From Prosthecobacter sp. (GTDB taxonomy: Bacteria > Verrucomicrobiota > Verrucomicrobiia > Verrucomicrobiales > Verrucomicrobiaceae), in the NCBI GenBank assembly GCA_025869455.1, contig JAOZVT010000706.1, positions 1 through 6,738 on the forward strand: DNA of 6,738 nucleotides. The letters run 5' to 3'. The notes beneath the pieces are model-generated. The model was not told the origin of the DNA and did no database searches. It worked only from the letters and a program-made list of their open reading frames with translations. Position numbers and translations under genes: made by a program. The number at the start of each line of letters is the position of its first letter. Position 1 is the first letter of the stretch. This document shows, in pieces, positions 1 to 6,323 of this stretch.

Positions 1-23
1 CCGCTCTGGAAACTGGGGGCTGA

Positions 24-2561
24 ATGTCTGATCATCCCCTGCTGCGCCGCCTTCCTGAATCCCCTGATTGCTCCAATGACGAGCTGCTGGGGCGCTTTCT
101 GGACTATGTGGCGGAAAAGAATCTGGAGCTGTACCCCGCGCAGGAAGAGGCCATTTTGGAATTGTTTGAGGACAAGAATGTCATTCTGAATACGCCCACG
201 GGATCGGGTAAATCCCTGGTCGCCACGGCACTGCATTTCCGCTCATTAGCACGGCGGCGGAGGTCGGTTTACACCTGCCCGATCAAGGCGCTGGTGAATG
301 AAAAGTTCCTGGCTCTGTGCCGGGATTTTGGCCCTGAAAATGTGGGCATGGCCACCGGCGATGCCACGGTGAATCGCGATGCGCCCATCCTCTGCTGCAC
401 GGCGGAAATCCTAGCCAACTACGCGCTGAGAGATGGCGAAAAAGCGCCCTTTCATGAGGTGATCATGGATGAGTTTCACTATTACTCTGACCATGAACGC
501 GGTGTGGCGTGGCAGGTGCCCCTGCTCACCATGAGCAAGTCACGCTTTTTGTTAATCTCCGCCACCCTGGGCGCGACGGATTTTTTTCAGCGTGAGCTCA
601 CACGACTCACGCAGGCGGAGAGCATCATTGTTTCCTCCCAGACACGCCCCGTGCCCCTGGAGTTCAGTTATGCGGAGACCTCGGTGGATGTGACTTTGCA
701 AGAATTGGTGGAGGCCAATAAGACACCGGTTTATCTGGTCCACTTCACGCAAAATGATGCGGCTCAGGCGGCGCAGGATCTGATGAGTCTGAACTTCTGC
801 TCCACGGCAGAAAAGGCCTCCATCAAAGAGTACCTCGTGGGGGAAAAATTCACCAGTCCGTATGGCAAAGAGGTGAAGAAATATCTGCAACACGGCGTGG
901 GCATTCATCACGCCGGATTGCTGCCGAAGTATCGCATGCTGGTGGAAAAACTGGCCCAACGAGGATTGCTCAAAGTGATCTGTGGCACAGATACCTTGGG
1001 CGTGGGGGTGAACGTGCCGATCCGCACCGTGCTGCTGACACGACTGAGCAAGTATGGCGGGCAAAAGGTGGCCACGCTATCGGCACGCGATTTTCACCAG
1101 ATCACCGGGCGAGCGGGACGGCGCGGCTATGACGACATTGGTTTTGTGGTGGCCCAAGCACCGGAGCACATCATTGAGAACGTCAAGATGGAGGCCAAGG
1201 CGGCTGGCGATGTGAAGAAGATGCGGAAGATGGTAAAAAAGAAACCACCCGAAGGATTCGTGGGCTGGAGTGAAGACACCTTCAAAAAACTGCAAACCGC
1301 AGCCCCTGAGCCGCTGGTTTCTCGCTTTCAAGTTTCCCACGGCATGCTGCTGCAGGTGCTCAGTCGCGAGGGCGATGGTTGCAGCGCGATGCGGCAACTG
1401 ATTGCCGACTCTCATGAAACCGCGACGGCGAAAAAGCAGCATCTACAACGAGCGAAGCAACTCTTCCGCGCCTTGGTGGAGCGGAAGATCATCTCCATCA
1501 TCCCGCCACGTGAGCGGCAGAACGGTCAAAAGCTGAAACTCAATGTCGAGCTACAAGATGATTTCTCGCTGAACCAAACGCTGTCTTTGTATCTGATCGA
1601 TACCCTGGCACTGATAGACCCTGCCTCGCCGAACTACGCAGCGGATATTCTGACGCTCTGCGAATCCATCTTGGAAAACCCGGACCTGATCCTGCGCCGA
1701 CAACTCAGCAAGGTGAAGGATGAAGCGATGGCCGCCATGAAGGAAGAAGGCCTCCCCTATGAGGAGCTAATCGCCCGACTGGAAGAACTGGAATATCCGA
1801 AGCCATGCCGCGACTTCATTTACAACACCTTCAATGAATTCTCCGCGTTGCATCCCTGGGTAGGCCAAGAAAATATTCGCCCGAAAAGCATCGTTCGGGA
1901 GATGTTTGAAAACTTCCGCAGTTTTCCCGATTACATTCAGGACTACGAACTGCACCGCACCGAAGGCGTGCTGCTGCGGCACCTTTCCAGCGTCCACAAA
2001 GTGCTGTCGCAAACAGTGCCTGAATCATTCAAGACGGAACCCGTTCAGGAAATGGAAGCGTGGTTAGCAGGTGTGCTGCGGGGCACAGACTCTAGCCTGC
2101 TGGATGAGTGGGAACGTCTGCGCAATCCTGACTGGGAGCCCAAGGAAGAGAAACCGGAAGAAGCCCCCGACATCACCCGCAACAAGCGCGAATTCACCGC
2201 GCTGATCCGTACGGAGATCTTCCGCTTTCTGCGTGGGGTGGTCATTGGTGACTATAAGTTAGCCATTACCGCCCTGGGCTCCCTAGCCGCCCCCTGGACC
2301 GCCGATTTGCTGGCCGTCACCATGGACCCTTATTATGAGGAGCATGACCGCATTCTCCTGGACAACGAAGCGCGCAACGGACGCTACACCTTTGTGGAAC
2401 CTGCCGAAGATGGCAAGACATGGAAGGTCTCTCAAGTCCTGGTGGACTTGGATGGACTCAACGACTGGCAGGCTGTGTTCAGCGTGGATTTAGCCAAAGC
2501 GAAGGAGGAGGGAAAACCAGGGGTGTCCCTGATTTCGCTCGGACCTGTGCATTTGGCATGA
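24..2561 (+). CDS. Ski2-like DEAD/DEAH-box RNA helicase with DUF3516-type C-terminal region
   Basis: An 845-residue superfamily 2 helicase, expected to use ATP to unwind or remodel RNA in the cytoplasm. Visible motifs in order: a Q-motif-like YPAQEEAI (37-44), Walker A TPTGSGKS (57-64), motif Ia PIKALVNEK (86-94), motif Ib TGD (111-113), DEFH Walker B box (149-152), SAT motif III (179-181), GIHHAGLLPKYR (293-304), motif V GTDTLGVGVNVP (321-332) and motif VI QITGRAGRRGYD (359-370). The HHAGLLP and GRAGRRGYD signatures are typical of the Ski2/Mtr4/HelY group. The remaining ~450 residues match my memory of DUF3516, including a late DPYYEEHDRI segment (about 771-780) and a terminal SLGPV-like end. 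The length is normal for that family. The ATG at 24 follows a purine-rich GGGGG (15-19). TGA at 21-23 abuts the start and could end an upstream gene, but too little is visible. All catalytic motifs look intact. The RNA substrate is unknown. Confidence 0.93.
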   Translation: MSDHPLLRRLPESPDCSNDELLGRFLDYVAEKNLELYPAQEEAILELFEDKNVILNTPTGSGKSLVATALHFRSLARRRRSVYTCPIKALVNEKFLALCRDFGPENVGMATGDATVNRDAPILCCTAEILANYALRDGEKAPFHEVIMDEFHYYSDHERGVAWQVPLLTMSKSRFLLISATLGATDFFQRELTRLTQAESIIVSSQTRPVPLEFSYAETSVDVTLQELVEANKTPVYLVHFTQNDAAQAAQDLMSLNFCSTAEKASIKEYLVGEKFTSPYGKEVKKYLQHGVGIHHAGLLPKYRMLVEKLAQRGLLKVICGTDTLGVGVNVPIRTVLLTRLSKYGGQKVATLSARDFHQITGRAGRRGYDDIGFVVAQAPEHIIENVKMEAKAAGDVKKMRKMVKKKPPEGFVGWSEDTFKKLQTAAPEPLVSRFQVSHGMLLQVLSREGDGCSAMRQLIADSHETATAKKQHLQRAKQLFRALVERKIISIIPPRERQNGQKLKLNVELQDDFSLNQTLSLYLIDTLALIDPASPNYAADILTLCESILENPDLILRRQLSKVKDEAMAAMKEEGLPYEELIARLEELEYPKPCRDFIYNTFNEFSALHPWVGQENIRPKSIVREMFENFRSFPDYIQDYELHRTEGVLLRHLSSVHKVLSQTVPESFKTEPVQEMEAWLAGVLRGTDSSLLDEWERLRNPDWEPKEEKPEEAPDITRNKREFTALIRTEIFRFLRGVVIGDYKLAITALGSLAAPWTADLLAVTMDPYYEEHDRILLDNEARNGRYTFVEPAEDGKTWKVSQVLVDLDGLNDWQAVFSVDLAKAKEEGKPGVSLISLGPVHLA

Positions 2562-2669
2562 AGAGAGTGCCTGTCCGTCGTTGACTCAAGGTGAACTCGC
2601 AGACTTTCTCAGAAAACATCTTGCTCACCGCTAAGAAACTGATTACTCTCTGCGTTGTGAGGATAAGAT

Positions 2670-2683
2670 ACGGAATATTCCGT
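2670..2683. promoter_or_regulatory. Perfect 14-bp palindrome, possible operator
   Basis: ACGGAATATTCCGT is an uninterrupted perfect palindrome with no spacer, so it looks more like a site for a dimeric DNA-binding protein than an RNA hairpin. A -10-like TAAGAT lies directly upstream at 2664-2669. No regulator gene is visible nearby, and I recognise no named operator. Confidence 0.35.
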
Positions 2684-2690
2684 GAATCTT

Positions 2691-2713
2691 GAGCAAGGTT
2701 GTCTTGCTCTTTC
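2691..2713 (+). terminator. Weak hairpin, possible terminator of the helicase transcript
   Basis: GAGCAAG (2691-2697) pairs perfectly with CTTGCTC (2703-2709) across the loop GTTGT, and a G-U pair could shorten the loop. The tail TTTCTC is only modestly U-rich; a better T-run (GTTTTTTTC) lies 11 bases beyond the stem, at 2721-2729. It sits 130 bases after the helicase stop. It may be a weak terminator or a leader structure. Confidence 0.35.
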
Positions 2714-2808
2714 TCACCAAGTTTTTTTCTAGCATGATTTGTTTGAGCCTTTTCTTACCAAGCCCGCATGATCGGGTGAAGGAAGACTCGTCCATGCTTC
2801 CAAAAACC

Positions 2809-2842
2809 TCCACAGTGACTCATGTTTGAGATGATCTGTGGA
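2809..2842 (+). promoter_or_regulatory. Nested stem-loop in the infC leader
   Basis: TCCACAG (2809-2815) pairs with CTGTGGA (2836-2842). Inside it, CTCA (2819-2822) pairs with TGAG (2827-2830) around the tetraloop TGTT. The two stems are separated by an asymmetric internal loop (TGA / ATGAT). It lies 57 bases upstream of the infC Shine-Dalgarno and is not followed by a U-run, so it does not look like a terminator. A structured 5' leader element is possible, but I match it to no named family. Confidence 0.3.
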
Positions 2843-2898
2843 AAGATACGAAAAATTTTAGGGGTATTCAAACTGCAACCCTTGAACCGAAACCACCT

Positions 2899-2912
2899 GG
2901 AGGTAAGCCATT
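2899..2912 (+). promoter_or_regulatory. infC ribosome binding site with AUU initiation codon
   Basis: GGAGG at 2899-2903 is a full anti-Shine-Dalgarno match. Six bases (TAAGCC) separate it from ATT at 2910-2912. An in-frame TAA at 2904-2906 closes the frame just upstream. Between it and GTG at 3198 there is no in-frame ATG, GTG or TTG, while the conserved IF3 N-domain starts at about 3159. ATT is therefore the best-supported start. E. coli infC also starts at AUU, and IF3 there discriminates against its own start codon, giving negative autoregulation. Confidence 0.85.
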
Positions 2913-3821
2913 AGCAATCCATTCAATAACCTGAGTACCGGTCAATTCCCTGGTGCACGCCCGAATCAGAATCCAAACCCTGCGCAGCCTGCTGCGACAG
3001 GGACTCCCGCCGTAGGCGCTCCCCCCGCCAGACCCGCTGGGGCACCGCCCGCCAATCGCCCAGCTCCTGGGGCTTATCAGCCGCGCGCGCCTTTCAATCG
3101 CCCGGGTGGCAATAGTGGTGGAAGACCTCAACGTAACAACAGCCGTTATGCGGACCAGACTCGCGTCAACGAGCGTATCCGTGCGCCGAAAGTTCGCGTG
3201 GTGGATGGGGTGACTAACCAGCAGTATGGGGTGCTACCAACCCAGCAGGCACTGCGCATGGCCAAAGAGCGCGGTCTTGACCTTGTGGAAGTAGCTTCTA
3301 ATGCTGAGCCGCCCGTGTGCAAAATCGTGGATTACGGCAAGTACAAGTACATCCAGGAAAAGCACAAGAAGGAAGCTCACAAGCACCAAAAGGGTGGCAA
3401 GCTGAAGGAACTGAAGTTCCGCATCGGCATTGATCCCCATGACTATCTGATCAAGATCGTTCACGCAGAAGATTTCCTGGCAGAAGGAAACAAGGTGCGC
3501 ATCCAGTTGCAGTTCCGTGGCCGCCAAATGGCTCACCAAGAGTTGGGTCACCAGCTAGCCGCTAAGATCAAAGCCGATCTCATCACCATGGGACATGCTG
3601 ACCAAGAGCCAAAAATGGCGGGTCGTAACATCAACATGCAGATGAGTCCGCTGCCTGAACGTCAGCGTCAGCGCAAATTCAAGGCCCACTTGAAAGGCGT
3701 GACGGACCAGAAGGACATGCATCAGGGCGACCACGATCCACGCGAAGACAAGCATGATGAACACGATGATCATGAGGATCACGACGATCATCACGACTCT
3801 GAGTCTCCAGCTCAGAGCTAA
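2910..3821 (+). CDS. infC: Translation initiation factor IF3, AUU start, extended at both ends
   Basis: IF3 binds the 30S subunit, prevents premature 50S joining and checks start-codon/initiator-tRNA pairing. From the ATT at 2910 the protein is 303 residues, against roughly 180 for a typical bacterial IF3. Residues 1-83 are a Pro/Ala/Asn/Gly/Arg-rich extension with 18 prolines and no recognisable fold. The N-domain starts at TRVNERIR (84-91) and holds NAEPPVCKI (131-139) and DYGK (141-144). A Lys/His-rich linker follows. The C-domain starts at KELKFR (166-171) and includes the FRGRQMAH signature (203-210). From about 253 a basic patch leads into a tail in which 22 of 30 residues (267-296) are His, Asp or Glu. 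A GTG start at 3198 would delete the conserved N-terminal segment, so I reject it. infC has its own structured leader and a terminator pair behind it. The usual partners rpmI and rplT are not downstream, nor is thrS upstream. Confidence 0.95.
   Translation: MSNPFNNLSTGQFPGARPNQNPNPAQPAATGTPAVGAPPARPAGAPPANRPAPGAYQPRAPFNRPGGNSGGRPQRNNSRYADQTRVNERIRAPKVRVVDGVTNQQYGVLPTQQALRMAKERGLDLVEVASNAEPPVCKIVDYGKYKYIQEKHKKEAHKHQKGGKLKELKFRIGIDPHDYLIKIVHAEDFLAEGNKVRIQLQFRGRQMAHQELGHQLAAKIKADLITMGHADQEPKMAGRNINMQMSPLPERQRQRKFKAHLKGVTDQKDMHQGDHDPREDKHDEHDDHEDHDDHHDSESPAQS
3797..3817 (+). repeat. Hairpin overlapping the end of infC
   Basis: CTCTGAG (3797-3803) pairs perfectly with CTCAGAG (3811-3817) around a 7-base loop, inside the last codons of infC. 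Just after it, GAGCTAA occurs twice (3815-3821, containing the stop, and 3828-3834). It has no T-run and is probably not a terminator itself. It adds to the run of structure at the 3' end of the mRNA. Confidence 0.4.
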
Positions 3822-3822
3822 G

Positions 3823-3843
3823 AAACCGAGCTAACGGTTTTTT
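3823..3843 (+). terminator. Rho-independent terminator directly after infC
   Basis: AAACCG (3823-3828) pairs with CGGTTT (3835-3840) around the loop AGCTAA, and the T-run extends through 3843 (six Ts, 3838-3843). The stem is short with only three G-C pairs, so it is weaker than the next hairpin. It begins one base after the infC stop codon. Confidence 0.65.
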
Positions 3844-3851
3844 AAAAACAC

Positions 3852-3887
3852 ATTGGCCGTGGTTCCCCAACCACGGCCAATTTGCTT
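3852..3887 (+). terminator. Strong 13-bp hairpin terminator, second of a tandem pair
   Basis: A perfect 13-bp stem (3852-3864 with 3869-3881) closes on a CCCC tetraloop and is followed by TTGCTT. The stem core GGCCGTGG is GC-rich. An A-run (AAAAACA, 3844-3850) lies on its left, so it could also work in reverse orientation. With the preceding hairpin it should separate infC from the downstream gene set. Confidence 0.8.
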
Positions 3888-3929
3888 CAAAACGACACCC
3901 CTTCCCAGATCCCCAAAACCCTTCGTCGC

Positions 3930-4619
3930 ATGGCCCGACTTCTCTTATTCGACATTGATGGCACTCTCTTAGACACCTGCGGTGCAGGTGGGTCTGCCCT
4001 CTTGGATGCCGTGGAAGCGGTGTTGGGAGTCGCCCGGGAAACCATTCCTCCGCTGGATCTAGCCGGAGCGACGGATGGCGGGGTCGTTCGGCGGCTATTC
4101 GGACAAGTGGGTCGCGAATGGCAAAGTGACCTTGCACGCAGCTACCTGGATTCTTATCTGATCTCTTTGAAGGAGAGATTGAACCAGCCTAACTTTGAAG
4201 GCTACTTGCTGCCAGGAGTGGCCGCTCTGCTTCCACATTTAACCCAACTCGGCGGAGCGGATATTGGCCTGTTAACGGGTAACATCCGTGCTGGAGCGGA
4301 TCTCAAACTGCAACGCTTTCAGTTGCAGTCCCACTTTCTCGACGGAGCCTTTGGTGACGACTCCGAAGATCGTAACGCTCTAGGTCCAGTCGCGGTAAAG
4401 CGGTTGGAGTCGATCACCGGACAGCGCTATCAGGCAGATGAAATCATCGTGATCGGAGACACCCCCAAAGACATCGCCTGCGCTCAGGCTATTGGCGCAC
4501 GTTGTTTGGCCGTCGGCACAGGACAATTCACCTCGGCTGATTTGTCAACGTATCGCCCTTGGCATTGCCTTGACTCCTTGGCGGATACGGCCCAGGTCTG
4601 CGAGCTTCTCTTATCATGA
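3930..4619 (+). CDS. HAD-superfamily hydrolase, phosphoglycolate phosphatase-like
   Basis: A 229-residue soluble HAD hydrolase, probably a Mg2+-dependent small-molecule phosphatase; the substrate cannot be told from sequence. Motif I is DIDGTLLDT (8-16), with the nucleophile D8 and the acid/base D10. A helical cap (about 17-85) follows. Motif II is LLTGN with T116. K126 is a candidate motif III lysine. Motif IV is IGDTPKD (175-181) with D177 and D181. The order and spacing fit the Gph/PGPase-like subfamily. I chose ATG 3930 because it puts motif I at the usual distance from the N-terminus. A TTG at 3882 is in frame but lies at the edge of the terminator hairpin and adds an unconserved 16 residues. 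No Shine-Dalgarno is evident. The stop overlaps the next gene's start (ATGA, 4616-4619), indicating translational coupling. Confidence 0.87.
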   Translation: MARLLLFDIDGTLLDTCGAGGSALLDAVEAVLGVARETIPPLDLAGATDGGVVRRLFGQVGREWQSDLARSYLDSYLISLKERLNQPNFEGYLLPGVAALLPHLTQLGGADIGLLTGNIRAGADLKLQRFQLQSHFLDGAFGDDSEDRNALGPVAVKRLESITGQRYQADEIIVIGDTPKDIACAQAIGARCLAVGTGQFTSADLSTYRPWHCLDSLADTAQVCELLLS

Positions 4620-5524
4620 CGCCAGCACCATCCCCAGCCTCAAGGGCCATGCGTTTGTCCCTGATCATTGGCTTACTCATGCTGGTGCTCAAAATGGGGG
4701 CCTACTACCTCACAGGCTCGGCTGCCATCCTGGGAGACGCGGCCGAATCCGTGGTGCATGTGGCGGCGGTCATCTTTGCCGCGTACAGCCTCTGGCTCAC
4801 CGAACAACCTGCCGATGAAAATCATCGATATGGTCACAGCAAGATCGCGTTTATTTCAGCCGGTGTCGAAGGTGGGCTGATCATTCTGGCGGCGGTGTTC
4901 ATCATTCACGAATCCATCCGCCGATGGACCGAAGGCTTGGAAGTCGCCAATCTGGATCAAGGCGTCCTCCTGACCGTTTTGACCATTGTTATCAATGCAG
5001 CCCTGGGCGTGCATCTCATTCGCCTGGGTAAAAAACAGGGGGCCTTGATTCTGGTTTCCAATGGCAAACATGTGCTGACCGATGGCTGGACCAGCCTGGG
5101 GGCACTGGTCGGACTGGGGCTGATGCACCTCACGGGTCAATTGTGGTGGGATCCACTCTGTGGGCTCATCATGGCTGGAAACATTCTCGTCTCTGGCTAT
5201 GGGCTCGTCCGCCGCAGCGTCACAGGCCTGATGGATGAAGCCAACCCTGAGCTGGCCAAGGAATTGGATTTAGCCTTGGCTCGCGAAACGTCCGCACGTG
5301 GCGTCAGTTTCCATGCGTTGCGTCACCGGGATGCAGGTCAGGTGCATTACGTGGATGTCCACTTTTTGTTTAGCGACGAAATCCTCCTCAGGGATGCTCA
5401 CAGGATCGCCACCGAGATCGAAACGGCCGTCGTGAAAGCAGTCGAAGAACCCATCCACATCACCACTCACCTTGAGTGCGAGGGGGATCACGATGAACTC
5501 CACCCCAACGATGAGCTCATCTAG
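4616..5524 (+). CDS. Cation diffusion facilitator (CDF) family metal transporter
   Basis: A 302-residue inner-membrane transporter of the CDF family, which exports divalent metals such as Zn, Fe, Cd, Co or Mn by proton antiport, usually as a dimer. Hydrophobic segments lie at about 14-33, 36-60, 80-98, 117-137, 153-172 and 179-197, giving the expected six transmembrane helices. The YGHSK motif (72-76) precedes TM3, and HVLTDGWTS (152-160) in TM5 carries the H152-xxx-D156 metal pair. The TM2 stretch GDAAESVVH (40-48) offers E44 and H48 at the matching positions, rather than the D/HxxxD of well-studied members. Residues from about 205 form the cytosolic domain, including HYVDVHFLF (244-252) and a His/Asp/Glu-rich C-terminus. 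The metal is not predictable. It overlaps the HAD gene by 4 bases and birA by 32. Confidence 0.93.
   Translation: MTPAPSPASRAMRLSLIIGLLMLVLKMGAYYLTGSAAILGDAAESVVHVAAVIFAAYSLWLTEQPADENHRYGHSKIAFISAGVEGGLIILAAVFIIHESIRRWTEGLEVANLDQGVLLTVLTIVINAALGVHLIRLGKKQGALILVSNGKHVLTDGWTSLGALVGLGLMHLTGQLWWDPLCGLIMAGNILVSGYGLVRRSVTGLMDEANPELAKELDLALARETSARGVSFHALRHRDAGQVHYVDVHFLFSDEILLRDAHRIATEIETAVVKAVEEPIHITTHLECEGDHDELHPNDELI
5480..5495 (+). promoter_or_regulatory. birA ribosome binding site inside the CDF gene
   Basis: GAGGGGG at 5480-5486 precedes ATG at 5493 by six bases. This favours 5493 over the in-frame TTG at 5472, which has no purine-rich site, and over ATG 5511. The site lies within the last codons of the transporter gene, so translation of the two genes is likely coupled. 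Confidence 0.6.
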
Positions 5525-6323
5525 TCGGCTGGATGAAGCCTGGTTGCGCGAAGAATGCGCTGCGCTGGAGCTGCCTTGGCAAGTCCGCGTGGTGGATGAG
5601 ATAGCCTCCACCAGTGATGCCCTCCGCACGGCGGCACAGCAAGGCGAAGAACACGGGATCGTTCTCTTTGCGGAATCCCAAACAGCGGGGCGTGGACGAC
5701 GCGACAATCGCTGGGTTACCCCACCGGGGTTAGACCTCATGTTCTCCCTGCTCCTGCGGCCCACTGAGCCCATCTCTTTTTGGCCTCGCCTGACCACCCT
5801 TGCCGCGTTGTCCATCTGCCTAGCCATTGAAGAAGAGTTGCCACTCAAACCGCAGATCAAATGGCCTAACGACATTTACTTAAACAGTCGCAAAGTCAGC
5901 GGGTTGTTGGCCGAAGTCGTGGCAACGCCCAAAGGCATGGCGCTGATTCTTGGGATCGGCCTGAATGTCAACAGCCGTGAATTCCCGCCTGAATTGGCAG
6001 ACACGGCCACCTCATTGATCCAGGCATTGCCATCTGGAGTCACCATACGAGCGCTGGACCGCCAACAGATCGCCCTGCGTGTGCTCAAAGACTTGGCCCA
6101 GCAGATCCAGCACTTGGAGTCGGGATTCACAGACGCCATTGCCGCTGTTCGCCAGCGCAGTTGGCTCATAGGCAAGCAAATCCGCGCAACCGTTGACGGC
6201 CAGGAAATCTATGGCCGCGCCGTGGATATCAACCAAGAAGGGCACCTCATCCTCTCACTAGCCGATGGTTCCCTGAGAACCCTCAACAGTGCCGATGGAG
6301 TCCGGCAGGTTGTTTCCGCGTAA
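5493..6323 (+). CDS. birA: Biotin-[acetyl-CoA-carboxylase] ligase, monofunctional (class I)
   Basis: A 276-residue cytosolic enzyme that makes biotinyl-5'-AMP from biotin and ATP and transfers biotin to the lysine of carboxylase carrier subunits such as AccB. The start-side motif IASTSDA (37-43) is followed by the biotin/AMP-loop signature GRGRRDNRW (67-75). The catalytic KWPNDIY (123-129) has the expected lysine, and VSGLLAEV (135-142) and LGIGLNVN (153-160) complete the ligase core. Residues from about 228 form the small SH3-like C-terminal domain. There is no N-terminal winged-helix domain, so unlike E. coli BirA it should not act as a biotin-operon repressor. It is the last gene of the HAD-CDF-birA set. 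I see no strong terminator right after it; only a weak AAACC/GGTTT hairpin (6341-6356). Confidence 0.94.
   Translation: MNSTPTMSSSSRLDEAWLREECAALELPWQVRVVDEIASTSDALRTAAQQGEEHGIVLFAESQTAGRGRRDNRWVTPPGLDLMFSLLLRPTEPISFWPRLTTLAALSICLAIEEELPLKPQIKWPNDIYLNSRKVSGLLAEVVATPKGMALILGIGLNVNSREFPPELADTATSLIQALPSGVTIRALDRQQIALRVLKDLAQQIQHLESGFTDAIAAVRQRSWLIGKQIRATVDGQEIYGRAVDINQEGHLILSLADGSLRTLNSADGVRQVVSA

Larger units (their letters stand above)
2562..2909 (+). other. 348-bp intergenic region and infC leader, no convincing gene
   Basis: This AT-richer gap separates the helicase from infC. I find no protein family in any frame. It contains a 14-bp palindrome, two hairpins and the infC ribosome binding site, each listed separately. 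Promoter-like pairs are weak: TTGAGC (2743-2748) with CATGAT (2767-2772) at 18-base spacing, and an isolated -10-like TAAGAT (2664-2669) just before the palindrome. Neither is good enough to call. A promoter for infC is expected somewhere here because the gap is long and structured. Confidence 0.6.

Noticed and set aside
552..2245. Several open frames inside the helicase gene, mostly on the minus strand
   Set aside because: They are shadows of a clearly coding gene and show no family motifs.
2734..2829. 31-codon open frame in the infC leader, possible leader peptide
   Set aside because: There is no Shine-Dalgarno and no run of regulatory codons; a frame this short is expected by chance.
3732..3798. 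His/Asp tail as a frameshift or sequencing artefact
   Set aside because: The frame runs cleanly to a TAA followed immediately by a terminator, and codon use stays varied (CAT/CAC, GAT/GAC), so the tail looks real.
3198..3821. infC starting at GTG 3198 (207 residues)
   Set aside because: It removes the conserved TRVNERIRAPKVRV segment of the IF3 N-domain, and no Shine-Dalgarno precedes it; ATT 2910 fits better.
3882..3929. TTG 3882 as start of the HAD gene
   Set aside because: The extra 16 residues fall on terminator DNA and look unlike the family; ATG 3930 places motif I normally.
4492..5140. Alternative-frame and minus-strand open frames over the HAD and CDF genes
   Set aside because: They overlap well-supported genes and encode no recognisable protein.
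5472..5492. TTG 5472 as start of birA
   Set aside because: It has no ribosome binding site, whereas ATG 5493 has GAGGGGG six bases upstream.
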